From the NCBI RefSeq assembly GCF_000153325.1, contig NZ_CH724143.1, positions 309,987 to 373,986 of the forward strand: a stretch of 64,000 nt of DNA, given 5' to 3'. Position numbers and translations under genes: made by a program. This document shows, one piece after another, positions 36,470 through 48,278 of this stretch. Position 1 is the stretch's first letter, and every line of letters begins with the position of its first letter. Source of the stretch: Photobacterium sp. SKA34 (GTDB lineage: Bacteria; Pseudomonadota; Gammaproteobacteria; Enterobacterales; Vibrionaceae). The notes beneath the pieces are model-generated. The model was not told the DNA's origin. It did not search any database and was given only the letters and a program-made list of their open reading frames with translations.

Positions 36470-39400
36470 ATGAAAATCCTTGCGCTTCGTGGTGAAAATT
36501 TAGCGAGTTTACAAACCAAATTTGAGATTGATTTTGCGGGTGGCAGATTAGGCGACGCTGGCTTGTTTGCGATCACAGGTAAAACAGGGGCTGGTAAATC
36601 TACCTTGCTCGATGCGATTTGTTTGGCGTTATTTGATCGTATTCCTCGACTTCAAGCAAATAAACAGAAAGATGCTGAAATTGGTAGAGAAGGTGAAGAC
36701 AACCGCATCAAAGCCAATGATGTGCGTAGTATTTTATCGCGCGGTAAAGGTGAAGGTTTTGCCGAAGTCGATTTTATTGCCAATGATGGTTCACATTGGC
36801 GTTCGCATTGGCATGTTCGTCGTGCTCGTGGTCGTGCAGAAGGCAAAATTCAAGCCGCTGAGCAGTGGTTAGAAAACATTGAAACAGGGCAGCGTTTCGC
36901 GGGTAAAAAACAAGAACTACAAGCAGAAATTGAAAAGCTGATCGGCTTGAGCTTCGATCAATTTCGTCGTGCTGTGATGTTGCCACAAGGTGAGTTTGCG
37001 GCATTTCTAAAAGCAGGGGCTGATGAACGTGCAGCACTGTTAGAGCGTATGACGGGCGGTGAAATCTACGGTCGATTATCCATTGCAGCTTATGAACGTG
37101 CTAAAGATGAAAAGCTTAAACTGACGCAACTTCAAGGTAAGTTAGGTGATATCGCACTGTTAACTGACGAAGAGCGCGAAGCATTAAATACTCAATTGGT
37201 CAGTGCTCGTGAACAAGTAAATAACCAGCAACAAAAACTAGAGCAACTTAAACAGCATCAAGATGTGTTGGTGAATGCTGAAAAACTGACGCAACGTATT
37301 GGTGAAAGTGAGCAGCAGTTAGTACAAGCCAAGCAAGACCAACAATTAGCCGCGCCGCGTTATCTGCAATTGACAAAATATGAGCAAGCGCTTCCTGCTC
37401 GCGGTGATTTCACGCTATTAACCCAAGCACAGCAACAAGTGCTCAAGTGGCAGCAATCACGACAATCAGTTACCGCTGAATTAACGGCTAAGCAGCAACA
37501 ACAAGGGCAATTACAAACCCATGTAGAGCAAAGCCAGAAGCAATTAGCGCAAAAACAACAGCTGTTAACCGATCTTGAGCCAAAGCTAAAACAAGCGGCA
37601 AGTATTGAGCAAAAGCGTGATGCTTTACAGCAGCAAAGCGCAGAGTTACAGCAACAATTAGCTGGCTTAAATAAAGACCTCACGACCCAACGTGAGCAAC
37701 TTGCGAGTAAGCAACAACAGCAACACGCCGCCCAGTTACAACAACAACAAGTGACCGCTGCACTGGCTCAAACTCAAGGGGGCAAAGCCTTGGCTGAGCA
37801 GCAAAATGCGATCAAAGATAACATCAGCCAGTATCAACAAGCGCAAAGCCAAATTGCACAGCTGCAAACTGACATAAAACAGCGTGAAAAAACGTTAGTG
37901 AGCGTGTCTCAGCAGCAGATCCAATTGGATAAACAGCTTTCTGCATTGGATCAGCAAAAGCTGCAATTAACGAAGCAAACCGCTTGTCACGATCTAACTG
38001 CATTAGAACAATTGCAAGATCAAGAACGCCAACATTATGCTGCGTATCAGCAATTAAGTAGCAAACTAAAAGAGAGTTTATTTGGCCTAGATAAATGGCA
38101 TGGTTTGCTTCAACAGCGTGATAAATCTCAGCTTCAGCAGCAAGGTTTAGTGACGAATATTGCTAGCAGTGAGCAACGTTTATCTGCATTAGCGCCTGAG
38201 TTATTACAACTTGGTGCTCAGCATAAAGAAGTAGAGCTTCAGCTAAACCAAAGCCGTGCTGTAATGAGCTTAACTGACTATCGCGAGCAGCTTGTTGAAG
38301 GTGAAGCTTGCCCACTGTGTGGCTCTGAAAATCATCCCTATCAGCAGCATAATCCGCAAGTTGAAAGCATTATTAACCAACAACAACAGCGATTACAGCA
38401 ATTAGCCCAGCAATTGCAAGATGCTAATGCCGAGCAGCGCCAGTTAACTCAATCTGCTTTGCAAGATAAGCAACGTCAAACTGACATTGAGCAAGAAATT
38501 GCAGGTTTTAATAATACGATTCAGACGTTAGTTAATCAGCAGCAATGCCATTGGACCGATCTCATGGCAACGGATCTAAATGCCACTACTTTGACTGAAA
38601 TTACGTTATCGACTGATAGCGATGTAGCTCAGCTTTCTCATTATCAAGCACATTGGTCACAAGCAGTCGATGATGCTAAATCGCAAATGCAGCAGATTAA
38701 AGTTCAGGGTGAACAGCGCAAAGTGCTGATTGAAGAGGTCAAGCAACAACAGCTTCAATTACAGCAATTAACTAAGCAAGAAGCGGAGCTGAAAGAGCAA
38801 TGCTATCTGCTAACTCAGCAGCAAACTCAAGCGCAAGAACAATGTAATGCTTTTACAGCACAAGCTAATAATGTGCAAAACGTGATAGCTGAAAGACAGC
38901 AGGCGTTAATGACAATCTATGGTAATGATGCATGGATAAACGCATTAGCTCAGAAAGGTAAATCGAGCTTTATTGCCGATTTAGAACACCAAGTTCAGCA
39001 ATATCAAACCAATATTGAGCAACAATTACTGCTTGAAAAACAGCTGACAGAGCTTGTACCAGTGCTCGCAACATTAACCAATAGCGTTCAGCATGGTGAG
39101 CAACAAGCCCATGAGTTAACGGCAAAAGTAGCCCGTCTTGCGAAAGAGCAACAGGTTTGTTGGCAACAACGTATTGAGCTTATTAGCGATCAGCCACTCG
39201 ATACGATTGAACATTCAGCTAAAGCCGATGTTGACGCACAGCAGCAACAATGCCAACAGCTACAAACACAATTAAACCAATTGGCAGAAGTGATTGCCGC
39301 AGAGTTAACCAAACAGCAGAACGCGACCCAACAACTAGCAGAATCTAAAACGGCGCAACAGAATCTACAACAAGTGTGGCAAGCATGGTTAGAAAAGCTT

Positions 39401-40267
39401 GCGTTAACTGAAGCGGAATTAACGGCGTTATTAAGTCACGATGATGCATGGTTACAGCAAGAGCGCAGTGAGCTAAAACAGCTAGAGCAAGCGGTGTCTC
39501 AAGGTGAAACCATTGTTAAAGAAAGACAGCAAGCACAGGTGGATTATCAGCCGACGGTTGAATTAGCCAAGCAGTGGTTTAGCGAACATGACATTAGTGA
39601 TGACGCCTTAACTCAACAGCAATTGTTTATCCAATGGAAGACGGAAAAATCGCAACTTGATGATCAAGTCTTCCAATTGCGTCAGCGCTTAGATTTAGGC
39701 GAGCAAGCCGAGAAACAAGCAGGGGATTTACGATCTGCATTAGCGACCCAGCAAACGCAAACTGAGTTGTGGATGGAAATTAGTGATTTAATTGGCCAAG
39801 CAAACGGCAATAAATTCCGAACCTTGGCACAAGGGTTAACGCTGCAACAACTAGTGATTAATGCCAACCATCACTTACAAGATCTTGCGCCACGTTATGC
39901 GTTACAACCTGTACCAGGAAGCCCGTTGGCGTTGCAGGTTATCGATCATGATATGGGTGATGAAGTACGTAGTGTGGAATCGCTTTCGGGGGGCGAGAGT
40001 TTCTTAGTGTCGTTGTCTTTGGCTTTAGCCTTAGCATCACTGGCGGCAGACACTCGACAGCTCGGCTCTCTGTTTATTGATGAAGGATTTGGCACTCTAG
40101 ATCCTGATAGTTTAGAAATGGCATTAGCCTGCCTTGATGCACTTCAAGCGGATGGTCGACAAATTGGTGTTATCTCCCACGTTGGCACTTTAGTTGAGCG
40201 CATCGGGGTGCAAGTGGCTGTTGAAGCACAAGGTGGTGGGCGTAGTCATATTGCCATAAAAGGTTAA
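36470..40267 (+). CDS. sbcC: SbcCD ATPase subunit C
   Basis: 1265 residues, longer than E. coli SbcC (1048). Rad50/SMC architecture: Walker A 'GKTGAGKSTLLDAI' near residue 36, a long coiled coil, a zinc hook 'CPLCG' at Cys614-Cys617, the second coil, then ABC signature 'LSGGESFLVSLSLALALAS' and Walker B 'LFIDEGFGTLD'. The coiled coils are exceptionally rich in glutamine and written with CAA/CAG-rich DNA. It works with SbcD on DNA hairpins and ends. Extra length is in the coiled coils. Confidence 0.96.
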   Translation: MKILALRGENLASLQTKFEIDFAGGRLGDAGLFAITGKTGAGKSTLLDAICLALFDRIPRLQANKQKDAEIGREGEDNRIKANDVRSILSRGKGEGFAEVDFIANDGSHWRSHWHVRRARGRAEGKIQAAEQWLENIETGQRFAGKKQELQAEIEKLIGLSFDQFRRAVMLPQGEFAAFLKAGADERAALLERMTGGEIYGRLSIAAYERAKDEKLKLTQLQGKLGDIALLTDEEREALNTQLVSAREQVNNQQQKLEQLKQHQDVLVNAEKLTQRIGESEQQLVQAKQDQQLAAPRYLQLTKYEQALPARGDFTLLTQAQQQVLKWQQSRQSVTAELTAKQQQQGQLQTHVEQSQKQLAQKQQLLTDLEPKLKQAASIEQKRDALQQQSAELQQQLAGLNKDLTTQREQLASKQQQQHAAQLQQQQVTAALAQTQGGKALAEQQNAIKDNISQYQQAQSQIAQLQTDIKQREKTLVSVSQQQIQLDKQLSALDQQKLQLTKQTACHDLTALEQLQDQERQHYAAYQQLSSKLKESLFGLDKWHGLLQQRDKSQLQQQGLVTNIASSEQRLSALAPELLQLGAQHKEVELQLNQSRAVMSLTDYREQLVEGEACPLCGSENHPYQQHNPQVESIINQQQQRLQQLAQQLQDANAEQRQLTQSALQDKQRQTDIEQEIAGFNNTIQTLVNQQQCHWTDLMATDLNATTLTEITLSTDSDVAQLSHYQAHWSQAVDDAKSQMQQIKVQGEQRKVLIEEVKQQQLQLQQLTKQEAELKEQCYLLTQQQTQAQEQCNAFTAQANNVQNVIAERQQALMTIYGNDAWINALAQKGKSSFIADLEHQVQQYQTNIEQQLLLEKQLTELVPVLATLTNSVQHGEQQAHELTAKVARLAKEQQVCWQQRIELISDQPLDTIEHSAKADVDAQQQQCQQLQTQLNQLAEVIAAELTKQQNATQQLAESKTAQQNLQQVWQAWLEKLALTEAELTALLSHDDAWLQQERSELKQLEQAVSQGETIVKERQQAQVDYQPTVELAKQWFSEHDISDDALTQQQLFIQWKTEKSQLDDQVFQLRQRLDLGEQAEKQAGDLRSALATQQTQTELWMEISDLIGQANGNKFRTLAQGLTLQQLVINANHHLQDLAPRYALQPVPGSPLALQVIDHDMGDEVRSVESLSGGESFLVSLSLALALASLAADTRQLGSLFIDEGFGTLDPDSLEMALACLDALQADGRQIGVISHVGTLVERIGVQVAVEAQGGGRSHIAIKG

Positions 40268-40380
40268 TGTAAATACGTGTTAACTCATTGTAATTATTTA
40301 ATATTCATCTCTTTATTTTATAAATAACGAGAATGTTTAAATCAGATATATTCAACTTGGTTTATACTTTTATTACAGTG

Positions 40381-40398
40381 AGTCACAAAAGTGTAATA
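40381..40398 (+). promoter_or_regulatory. Candidate Pho box before phoB
   Basis: 'agtcacaaaagtgtaata' reads as two 7-bp half-sites spaced by 4 bp, like the PhoB consensus TGTCATA-N4-TGTCAcA. It lies 57 bp before the phoB start. Auto-control of phoBR by PhoB is known in relatives. Confidence 0.55.
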
Positions 40399-40454
40399 TT
40401 AAGAACACATAATGGCGCATGTCAGATGAAGCAAACGACTAGGTATATTTGATT

Positions 40455-41144
40455 ATGGTAAGACGGATTCTTGTGGTAGAAGATGAAGCTCCAATTCGTG
40501 AAATGTTATGTTTCGTGTTGGAGCAAAAGGGCTATCAAGCGATCGAAGCTGAGGACTATGACACAGCACTAGAAAAAATGTGCGAACCTTATCCTGAGCT
40601 TATTCTAATGGACTGGATGTTACCCGGTGGTTCAGGTATTAACCTGATCAAACACCTTAAGCGCGATGAACTTACACGCCAAATCCCTGTTGTAATGTTA
40701 ACAGCACGTGGTGAGGAAGAAGATAAGGTTCGTGGTCTTGAAGTAGGTGCGGATGATTACATCACTAAACCATTCTCTCCAAAAGAATTAATGGCACGCT
40801 TAAAAGCCGTTATGCGTCGTGTATCACCAACAGCATTAGATGATGTGATTGATGTGCAGGGATTGAAACTAGATCCTGTATCGCATCGTGTGACATCGGG
40901 TGATGAGCCATTAGAGATGGGACCAACAGAGTTTAAAATGTTGCACTTCTTTATGACGCACCAAGAGCGTGTTTATAGTCGTGAACAGTTACTTAATAAT
41001 GTTTGGGGCACTAACGTCTATGTTGAAGATCGTACTGTTGATGTTCACATCCGTCGTTTACGTAAAGCGTTAGAATCAGGTGGACACGATAAGATGGTGC
41101 AAACAGTACGTGGTGCAGGTTATCGCTTCTCAACTCGCCCATAG
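40455..41144 (+). CDS. phoB: Phosphate regulon response regulator
   Basis: 229 residues: receiver domain with Asp53 as phospho-acceptor ('[13 protein letters not shown]'), Thr ('[10 protein letters not shown]') and Lys ('[13 protein letters not shown]') all in place, and a winged-helix output domain ('[19 protein letters not shown]'). Nearly the same as E. coli PhoB. The ATG at 40455 aligns with the family; a TTG at 40449 is less likely. Confidence 0.97.
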   Translation: MVRRILVVEDEAPIREMLCFVLEQKGYQAIEAEDYDTALEKMCEPYPELILMDWMLPGGSGINLIKHLKRDELTRQIPVVMLTARGEEEDKVRGLEVGADDYITKPFSPKELMARLKAVMRRVSPTALDDVIDVQGLKLDPVSHRVTSGDEPLEMGPTEFKMLHFFMTHQERVYSREQLLNNVWGTNVYVEDRTVDVHIRRLRKALESGGHDKMVQTVRGAGYRFSTRP

Positions 41145-41303
41145 TAGTGATTTACAACCCACACTCGGGTTGGTTATATAAAGAAAAATACGAGCCTTCA
41201 CCCATTATCGCAGTTCGATAAGGTTGGAGGTTGTGTTGTTTATACGAGTAAAGAAATTTAATGTAACGGATCCATACCATAACTCCGTTACAAGGAGTAA
41301 AGC

Positions 41304-42635
41304 ATGGTCGAAAGATTGTCATGGAAAAAATTGGTATGGGAATTAATTCTGTTTTATCTACCGTGGATCATCCTTGGTATGATTTTCGGTTATTTACCAT
41401 GGTTTTTACTCGTCGCAACTTGGATCCAACTGATTTGGCATTTCCACAATCAATTGAAAATGTCAGATTGGTTATGGAAAGATAGAAGTCTTACTCCGCC
41501 TTCTGGCTCCGGTAGCTGGGAGCCTCTATTTAATGGCATGTATCGTTTACAACAACGAAATCGTCGTCGCCGTAAAGAATTAACCACCCTCATTCGTCGT
41601 TTCCGTAATGGTGCTGAATCATTGCCCGATGCCGTTGTTGTGTTTCGCAGTGAAGGCAATATTGTTTGGTGCAATAAATTAGCGCAGCAACTGTTGGGTT
41701 TACGTTGGCCAGATGATGCAGGGCAACCTATCAGTAACTTATTAAGAAGCCCTGATTTTGTTCGTTATCTAGCAAAACAGTCTTTTGATACGCCCTTAGA
41801 AATCACTTCACCAATGAACTATGACCGCACCCTAGAGCTGCGGATTATGCGTTATACCGAAGGTGAGTACTTGATGGCGGTACGTGATGTATCTCAGCTT
41901 AAGCAACTTGAAGGTATGCGTCGTAATTTCTTTGCTAACGTTTCTCATGAATTGCGCACGCCAATGACTGTACTACAAGGTTATCTAGAAATGTCGTCAG
42001 ATCCTGATATGTTATCAGGACCGATGTGGAATCGCGCACATGGTGTGATGACGGAGCAATTAGCGCGAATGAATGCGCTTGTTGAGCAGCTATTAACCTT
42101 ATCAAAAATTGAAGCGGCTCCAACCATTGAGTTAGAGGAAGTGGTGGATGTGCCTGCGATGCTAGATATTTTAGAAAAAGAAGCGATCTCACTCAGTGGG
42201 GATAAAAATCAGCTCTTTAACTTCGAGATTGATCAGAGCTTGAGTGTATTAGGTGATGATGATCAGCTACGTAGTGCGATTTCTAATTTAGTTTATAACG
42301 CGGTTAAACATACTCCAAGTGATGCTGATATTACGGTTCGTTGGTATCGCTCGCCTAACGGCGCAAGGTTGGAAGTAACAGACAGTGGTGATGGGATTGA
42401 AACACAGCATATTCATCGCTTAACAGAGCGTTTTTACCGTGTGGATAAAGCCCGCTCTCGTGAAACTGGCGGTAGTGGTTTGGGACTGGCGATTGTTAAA
42501 CATGCTTTGAGCCACCATGACTCCCATTTAGAAATTGAAAGTGAGCTTGAAAAGGGCAGTACCTTTGCATTTACGCTACCGTCTCGTTTAATTGCAGATA
42601 ACACTCAAACGGCTGAATTAGCAGATGATATTTAG
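41304..42635 (+). CDS. phoR: Phosphate regulon sensor kinase
   Basis: 443 residues (E. coli 431). N-terminal pair of membrane segments (about 12-45), a PAS domain (about 100-190), HisKA with His215 ('[20 protein letters not shown]') and HATPase with '[11 protein letters not shown]' and '[13 protein letters not shown]'. It has no large periplasmic sensor domain and takes its signal from PstSCAB-PhoU. Start backed by 'aaggag'. Confidence 0.96.
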   Translation: MVERLSWKKLVWELILFYLPWIILGMIFGYLPWFLLVATWIQLIWHFHNQLKMSDWLWKDRSLTPPSGSGSWEPLFNGMYRLQQRNRRRRKELTTLIRRFRNGAESLPDAVVVFRSEGNIVWCNKLAQQLLGLRWPDDAGQPISNLLRSPDFVRYLAKQSFDTPLEITSPMNYDRTLELRIMRYTEGEYLMAVRDVSQLKQLEGMRRNFFANVSHELRTPMTVLQGYLEMSSDPDMLSGPMWNRAHGVMTEQLARMNALVEQLLTLSKIEAAPTIELEEVVDVPAMLDILEKEAISLSGDKNQLFNFEIDQSLSVLGDDDQLRSAISNLVYNAVKHTPSDADITVRWYRSPNGARLEVTDSGDGIETQHIHRLTERFYRVDKARSRETGGSGLGLAIVKHALSHHDSHLEIESELEKGSTFAFTLPSRLIADNTQTAELADDI

Positions 42636-42649
42636 AAGTGATTAAAGAG

Positions 42650-43660
42650 ATGAAATGTATGGTTCAGCGATTGAAATCTTTTGCTGGGGTATTGTTGTTA
42701 TTACTGGCTGGCAGCGCTCAGGCTGAAATTGAAACATCCAGTATAGAAACATCAAGCGTTAAAGCAGCAGAAACAAGCTTATTGCCTTATCAGAAAGTAA
42801 GCGGCATTTCGGGTAACTTGTCGTCAGTTGGTTCGGATACCTTAGCGAACTTAATGACTTATTGGGCGGAAGAATTTAAACGTCGCTATCCAAACGTTAA
42901 TATTCAAATTCAAACGGCAGGTTCATCAACAGCGCCAACCGCATTAATTGAAGCGACAGCGCAACTTGGCCCTATGAGCCGAGTAATGAAAAATAAAGAA
43001 ATTGAAGCATTTGAGCAAGAGTATGGTTATAAACCGACTGCGATTAAAGTTGCCGTCGATGCGCTTGCGGTGTTTGTTCATGAAGATAATCCATTAAAGG
43101 GGATTAACTTTGAGCAGTTAGATGCGATTTACTCACGAACATTGCGTTGTGGTGCATTAAAGCCAATTACCGAATGGGGCCAGCTAGGCTTACCGGGTAG
43201 CTGGAAAGATCGTAGTATTCAAATCTATGGACGAAATTCAGTCTCAGGAACGTATGGTTATTTTAAAAAGCATGCGCTGTGTCGAGGCGATTTTCGTAAC
43301 AATGTTAATGAGCAACCGGGATCGGCATCGGTTGTACAATCGGTATCAACCTCATTAAATGCGATTGGTTATTCTGGGATAGGCTATAAAACAACGGGTA
43401 TCAAAGCGATACCTGTGGCACGTGAAGGGAATGACTACGTTGAAGCGACGATAGAGAATTCAGTCAGTGGTCATTACCCATTATCACGCTTTTTATATGT
43501 TTATGTGAATAAGCACCCGAACAAGCCGTTAGCACCGATGGAAGGTGAATTTTTGAGGTTTATTCTATCGAGTGATGGGCAGAAAATTGTCCAAAAAGAT
43601 GGTTATATTCCGTTACCGGTAAAGGTTGTTGAACAAAATATGGCTGCGCTTGGGCTGTAA
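42650..43660 (+). CDS. pstS: Phosphate ABC transporter substrate-binding protein, PstS family
   Basis: 336 residues from the ATG at 42650, with a signal peptide ('[16 protein letters not shown]'). The binding fold shows '[18 protein letters not shown]', '[20 protein letters not shown]' and '[15 protein letters not shown]', which ligate phosphate. It lies 14 bp after phoR and is probably co-transcribed. The rest of the Pst system lies 4.6 kb downstream. ATGs at 42650 and 42659 are both possible starts. A second PstS may exist elsewhere in the genome. Confidence 0.92.
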   Translation: MKCMVQRLKSFAGVLLLLLAGSAQAEIETSSIETSSVKAAETSLLPYQKVSGISGNLSSVGSDTLANLMTYWAEEFKRRYPNVNIQIQTAGSSTAPTALIEATAQLGPMSRVMKNKEIEAFEQEYGYKPTAIKVAVDALAVFVHEDNPLKGINFEQLDAIYSRTLRCGALKPITEWGQLGLPGSWKDRSIQIYGRNSVSGTYGYFKKHALCRGDFRNNVNEQPGSASVVQSVSTSLNAIGYSGIGYKTTGIKAIPVAREGNDYVEATIENSVSGHYPLSRFLYVYVNKHPNKPLAPMEGEFLRFILSSDGQKIVQKDGYIPLPVKVVEQNMAALGL

Positions 43661-43708
43661 CAGTGGATAATTTTTACGGCCTAATAAACTAAATATAAAT
43701 GTTCAATT

Positions 43709-43742
43709 AACAACGTCAGCATATCGCTGACGTTGTTGTTTT
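43709..43742. terminator. Bidirectional terminator between pstS and ppx
   Basis: Stem 'aacaacgtcagc' / 'gctgacgttgtt' with a 5-nt loop, then Ts; A-rich on the other side. Confidence 0.88.
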
Positions 43743-43760
43743 AACTGTTAGGATTAACTA

Positions 43761-45278
43761 TTAGTCACTCAATTCATTAATTTCTAACATCCATCCCGCT
43801 TTATGCCAATATTCTTGTTCTGTACGCATATCAGCTGCGAGTAATTTATTTTCTGTTGTCCAACCTTTAGGTAAAGTTAATTGCCAGTGCTCTTTATCGG
43901 CCTTAACTTTTATATGTGGTAATGGTTCATCACTGCGCTGTCCATTTAACACTACGGCAATACGTAACGTACGAATTAATGGATAAAGATGTTTACGTTT
44001 ATAGATAGTCAATTCGGGCATTTCAGTCAGTTTTAATGTTTTACGCTGATAGCGTACTAACGTTGAAAGTACCGTTTGTTGTTCGATATTGAATCCTGGC
44101 ATAGTGCTATGGCGAAGTAAGTATGCACTATGGCGGTGAAATCCGGGATAGCTTATGTTTAGCCCAACCTCATGAAGTAACGCGCCCCATGATAGCAAGG
44201 GCGATAATTCGTCTTTTTTCATGCCTGGTTGAGTATCTATTTGATCGTAAATTTTAATCGCAGTTGTCTGTACACGTTTTGCTTGTGTAGTGTCGATATT
44301 GTATTGTTTTGCCATTGCATCAGCGGTACGAATACGGATATCACTGTGGCGGAATCGTTGCTCCATTTCATACAGTAGCCCCTCGCGTAATGCGCCACTG
44401 GAAAAGTGCATATCTTCAATATCAAGTGCTTCAAATACGGCACTTAAAATAGCTACTCCGGCGGCAAAAACAGGTTTTCTATCGTCGGTTAAGCCTTGAA
44501 GTTCGAGATCATCTTGATGTTTAAAGGCACTAATTTGATCAAGTAATCGGCTTAAACGAGATGATGTGATCACGCCATCGCTATGGCCTTGAGCGATTAA
44601 CACTTCACGGATAGCTTTAATGGTGCCAGACGAACCCAAGGTTTTATCCCATCCAATATCGCTATATTTACTGGCGATACTTTCAAGTTTCTGCCGTGCT
44701 GCAAGTTGTGCCGCCGCAATGTTTTTACGACTGAGTTTTCCATTAGAAAAAAAGAGTTTGTTGTAGCTTACACAGCCCATATGCTTACTATATAAAATAT
44801 GGGTATCAAATTCTTCACCAATGACTAATTCAGTGCTACCGCCACCGATATCGACGACCAGTTTTTTACCTTTATCGGGTTGGGTATGCGCAACCCCAAG
44901 ATAAATTAAACGAGCTTCTTCCGTTCCGGGAATGATCTCAATGGGAAAGGGTAAAATACTCTCTGCCCGTTGGAGAAAAATATGTGCATTTTGCGCTTGA
45001 CGTAACGTGTATGTTGCCGCGATACGGACATTTTTAGGTGTAAAACCTTGCAGTCTTTCAGCAAACATTGCAAGGCAGCTTAAGCCGCGATTCATGGCGG
45101 CTTGATCAAGGTTTAAATGCTTATCAAGCCCAGATGCAAGGTGGACTCGTTGTTTATGACGGCTGACAATTTGAAGGCTTTGACCAACAATGCGAGCCAC
45201 AACCATATGAAAGCTATTTGAACCGATATCGATCGCTGCTATTTCGCGAGGTTGTGGCGAAGAATTAGTTTTTGTCAT
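43761..45278 (-). CDS. ppx: Exopolyphosphatase
   Basis: 505 residues (E. coli Ppx 513). Ppx/GppA fold of the actin-like ATPase superfamily: '[17 protein letters not shown]', '[12 protein letters not shown]', '[15 protein letters not shown]', '[14 protein letters not shown]', and an HD-type C-terminal region ('[20 protein letters not shown]'). It degrades polyphosphate from chain ends. It overlaps ppk by 14 nt. Confidence 0.96.
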   Translation of the reverse strand: MTKTNSSPQPREIAAIDIGSNSFHMVVARIVGQSLQIVSRHKQRVHLASGLDKHLNLDQAAMNRGLSCLAMFAERLQGFTPKNVRIAATYTLRQAQNAHIFLQRAESILPFPIEIIPGTEEARLIYLGVAHTQPDKGKKLVVDIGGGSTELVIGEEFDTHILYSKHMGCVSYNKLFFSNGKLSRKNIAAAQLAARQKLESIASKYSDIGWDKTLGSSGTIKAIREVLIAQGHSDGVITSSRLSRLLDQISAFKHQDDLELQGLTDDRKPVFAAGVAILSAVFEALDIEDMHFSSGALREGLLYEMEQRFRHSDIRIRTADAMAKQYNIDTTQAKRVQTTAIKIYDQIDTQPGMKKDELSPLLSWGALLHEVGLNISYPGFHRHSAYLLRHSTMPGFNIEQQTVLSTLVRYQRKTLKLTEMPELTIYKRKHLYPLIRTLRIAVVLNGQRSDEPLPHIKVKADKEHWQLTLPKGWTTENKLLAADMRTEQEYWHKAGWMLEINELSD

Positions 45279-47367
45279 CGTATTTCTCTGTTTTTTCAGC
45301 GTGCTTTTTCAGATTCTTCTCGCTGTGTTTCAGATAATCATAAATGGCCGTTTGTGAGCGAATTTTGCGTCTATTGCCTCGCGGTACATAATGGTTATGC
45401 ATGCCTTCATCGATAGTGCGTGCTTTGACGGTATCGCAAAGCTGGATATTGAGAATATCGATAATTCGTTGTTTTAACACCGGTGAATTAATAGGGCACC
45501 CAACTTCAATACGGTTATCAATATTACGGCTCATCCAATCAGCAGATGAAATATAAACGTCATTATCACCATTATTTTCAAATACCGCGACGCGAGGGTG
45601 CTCTAGAAATCTGTCGATAATACTGATCGCAGTAATGTTGTCACTGATCCCTTTAATGCCGGGGATTAATGAGCACATACCTCGAATAATTAATTTGATT
45701 TTCACACCGTTATTACTGGCTTGATATAGCATATTAATCAAGCCTCTATCGACGAGGTTATTGACCTTAAGTGTAATACCTGATGGTAACTTTTGCTTGG
45801 CGTGAGCTATTTCTCTATCAATTAGTTCATACAGCCGAGAACGAGAGTTACGAGGAGAGACGATTAAATGGTTAAATTCAACGGTGCGATATGGGTTCGC
45901 AATATAAGCAAAGACTTGTTTTACTTCATCGGTAATGGATTTATCACAGGTTAGCAGTGAAAAGTCGGTATAAATTCGGGCGGTTTTTTCATTAAAGTTC
46001 CCCGTACCGATATGCGCATATCGAACCAGTTCGCCTGACTCTTTACGGGTTATTAAGCAAAGTTTAGAGTGAATTTTTAACCCCGGCACACCAAAAATAA
46101 CGTTTACCCCAGCCTCTGTGAGGCATCTCGCCCATTCAATATTGGCTTCTTCATCAAAGCGCGCTTGCAGCTCAACAACGACGGTTACATTCTTACCGTT
46201 GTTGGCTGCATCAATCATAGATTCAATAATGCGCGAATTTTTAGCGACACGATAAATATTGATTTTAATGCTACGAACTTTGGGATCGTAAGAGGCTTGT
46301 CGTACCAACTCTGTTATATGACTAAAGGTGTGGTACGGGTAATACAATAATATATCTTGCGCTTTTATAGCATCAAAGGCATTACGAGCTGATGTGAATT
46401 GATAGCTTTTAATTGGCGGGAGATCTTTGTTCTCTAAATAGCTTCTACCGACATTAGGGAAACCAATAAAGTCTTTAAAATTGTGATAACGGCCACCGGG
46501 GATCACACTGTCATAGCTTGATACTTGGAGTTTATTGCACAACACATTGATCATGTCACCGGGCATATCGCGTTGATATACAAAGCGTACAGGCATGGCA
46601 GTTAGGCGTTGATTTAACCCTTCTGACATTTGTTCTAGCAAGCTGTGTTCAACTTCTTGGCTGAGATCGTATTCTGCATCACGGGTCATTTTCATCGCAA
46701 ATACGGTAAGATCGTCATATTCAAAAAAGCCGTTGAATAAATCATCGATACAAAGTCGAATAATATTATCAAGCAAAATAAGGGTTTTATGGCGTTTCCC
46801 CTTAGTTTTTGGCAATTGAACAAAACGAGGCAGTTGATCGGTTGGGATCTCTATTAACGCATAATGTGTCTCACGGTTTTTAGTCATAGCGACGGCTAGA
46901 TAGGAGCATTCATCCTTGAGGACTTGCAGTATGTCGACATCGTCAGTAAGTAAAATAGGGGTAACATGAGGCAATATGGCGTGTTGGAAATAATGTTTTA
47001 ACCACGCTTTCTGGCAGTCTTCTAACTGTAATTCATTGACTAAAAATATATGACGGCGCGCCATTTCTAACAATATTTCATTGTATAGCGTGTCAAAATC
47101 TTGATTTAACTTTAGTACTCGACTTTGGATCTTACTCAATAATTGCTTGGCTTGATCAATACCACCTTGTTCTTCATGAATTAAGATCTGGCGCTTCACA
47201 TCAGCAAAGCGCACTTTGTAGAACTCATCTGTATTGCTGGAAAAAATACCGAGAAATCGTACTCGTTCAATGAGTGGAACAGACTTATCTGCTGCTTCTT
47301 GTAACACTCGTTCGTTAAAAGAGAGCCAACTTAGCTCTTTTTCTATATATAGATTTTCGGTAGTCAT
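45265..47367 (-). CDS. ppk1: Polyphosphate kinase 1
   Basis: 700 residues. PPK1 makes polyphosphate from ATP. '[15 protein letters not shown]' marks the N-terminal domain; the autophosphorylated His lies in the '[13 protein letters not shown]' segment, and '[20 protein letters not shown]' follows. Upstream of and overlapping ppx. Its position inside the pho/pst cluster fits phosphate-storage regulation. Confidence 0.97.
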   Translation of the reverse strand: MTTENLYIEKELSWLSFNERVLQEAADKSVPLIERVRFLGIFSSNTDEFYKVRFADVKRQILIHEEQGGIDQAKQLLSKIQSRVLKLNQDFDTLYNEILLEMARRHIFLVNELQLEDCQKAWLKHYFQHAILPHVTPILLTDDVDILQVLKDECSYLAVAMTKNRETHYALIEIPTDQLPRFVQLPKTKGKRHKTLILLDNIIRLCIDDLFNGFFEYDDLTVFAMKMTRDAEYDLSQEVEHSLLEQMSEGLNQRLTAMPVRFVYQRDMPGDMINVLCNKLQVSSYDSVIPGGRYHNFKDFIGFPNVGRSYLENKDLPPIKSYQFTSARNAFDAIKAQDILLYYPYHTFSHITELVRQASYDPKVRSIKINIYRVAKNSRIIESMIDAANNGKNVTVVVELQARFDEEANIEWARCLTEAGVNVIFGVPGLKIHSKLCLITRKESGELVRYAHIGTGNFNEKTARIYTDFSLLTCDKSITDEVKQVFAYIANPYRTVEFNHLIVSPRNSRSRLYELIDREIAHAKQKLPSGITLKVNNLVDRGLINMLYQASNNGVKIKLIIRGMCSLIPGIKGISDNITAISIIDRFLEHPRVAVFENNGDNDVYISSADWMSRNIDNRIEVGCPINSPVLKQRIIDILNIQLCDTVKARTIDEGMHNHYVPRGNRRKIRSQTAIYDYLKHSEKNLKKHAEKTEKYDDKN

Positions 47368-47488
47368 GCTCGGTGTTCGTCCTTGTTGCTTTGCATTACA
47401 AAATTAAGCTGTTTGTGGCAAATATAAGGTATTAGCGTTACAGTGAGATGTAAATTTGAGTGATTGTTTTATCAGCCAAATATTCTAA

Positions 47489-47989
47489 TTATTTTTCAAC
47501 ATCTATGGTTAAATCATCGGCTAATAATTCTAATTGTTCTTGTACAGTATCAATGGTGAGATCGGTTGGCAGATCGAGTTGAAATTGCGCTGTAAAAATC
47601 GGGTATCCCCAGTTAGGTGCGCTTTCCGTTTTAGTTTTGAGCTTGTAGATGTTTATGCCTAGTTGATGCAGGTGGGTAGTGACGTCTTTAACAATCCCTA
47701 ACCGATCATTACCTGTCACGGTTAACTTCTGCATTTGCTGTTGTGAGGAAGCTTTGATTTGTGCCTCGACAATGTGGATCTGTAGCCCCGAAATTTGCGA
47801 TAATGCATTACTAAGCTGTTGAATATGTTGAGGGAAAACTTCAACCTGAACAATTCCAGCAAATTGGCCACTCAGTTGAGTTAATGAACTTTTTAGCCAA
47901 TTTGCATGATTGTTATATACCGTGTCTGAAAGTTGCTCTACCAGTCCAGTTTTATCTTTACCTATAACAGTAATAATGAGTTGTTTCAT
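47489..47989 (-). CDS. gcvR: GcvR-type ACT-domain regulator
   Basis: 166 residues with two ACT domains ('KQLIITVIGKDKTGLVEQLS' and 'LTVTGNDRLGIVKDVTTHLH'), the architecture of GcvR, which in E. coli binds GcvA and blocks the glycine cleavage operon when glycine is low. The start at 47989 has a clear 'aaggagag' site; the longer frame to 48031 has none. It sits between ppk and pstC, an unusual place. Gcv genes are not in the window, so it could be a GcvR-like protein with another job. Confidence 0.85.
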   Translation of the reverse strand: MKQLIITVIGKDKTGLVEQLSDTVYNNHANWLKSSLTQLSGQFAGIVQVEVFPQHIQQLSNALSQISGLQIHIVEAQIKASSQQQMQKLTVTGNDRLGIVKDVTTHLHQLGINIYKLKTKTESAPNWGYPIFTAQFQLDLPTDLTIDTVQEQLELLADDLTIDVEK

Positions 47990-48215
47990 TACAGCTCTCC
48001 TTATTTGTAATGGTTGTTGATGCAGTGACAATTAAGCAACAAACTGATTGATACTTATCAATAATTATCCTAATTACAATTTATGCTGTCTATGGCTGAA
48101 ATGGACACAAATAAGTAAATGCGTAAGTTGTCATGATTTATTGATTGCTAATGACATTCTCTTTCAGTTCTGATTTATAAATCTGTGCGATATGTAATAT
48201 TTTGAAAATATCATA

Positions 48216-48233
48216 TGTAATAAAAGTGTCATG
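48216..48233 (+). promoter_or_regulatory. Candidate Pho box before pstC
   Basis: 'tgtaataaaagtgtcatg' consists of 7-bp direct half-sites TGTAATA and TGTCATG spaced by AAAG, close to the PhoB consensus. It lies 46 bp before the pstC start. The neighbouring 'tatgtaatat' may add another half-site. Confidence 0.65.
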
Positions 48234-48278
48234 TAATAGAAATATACTTTAGCTCGTATAAATAGGTTTGAGGTAATA

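Noticed and set aside
37500-39400. CAA/CAG-rich tracts in sbcC as a tandem repeat or CRISPR-like array
   Set aside because: They are irregular and in frame within a coiled-coil gene; no spaced identical repeats exist.
47368-47488. Possible Pho box before ppk
   Set aside because: Half-site-like 'gttacag' and 'atgtaaa' segments are present, but the match is too weak to call.
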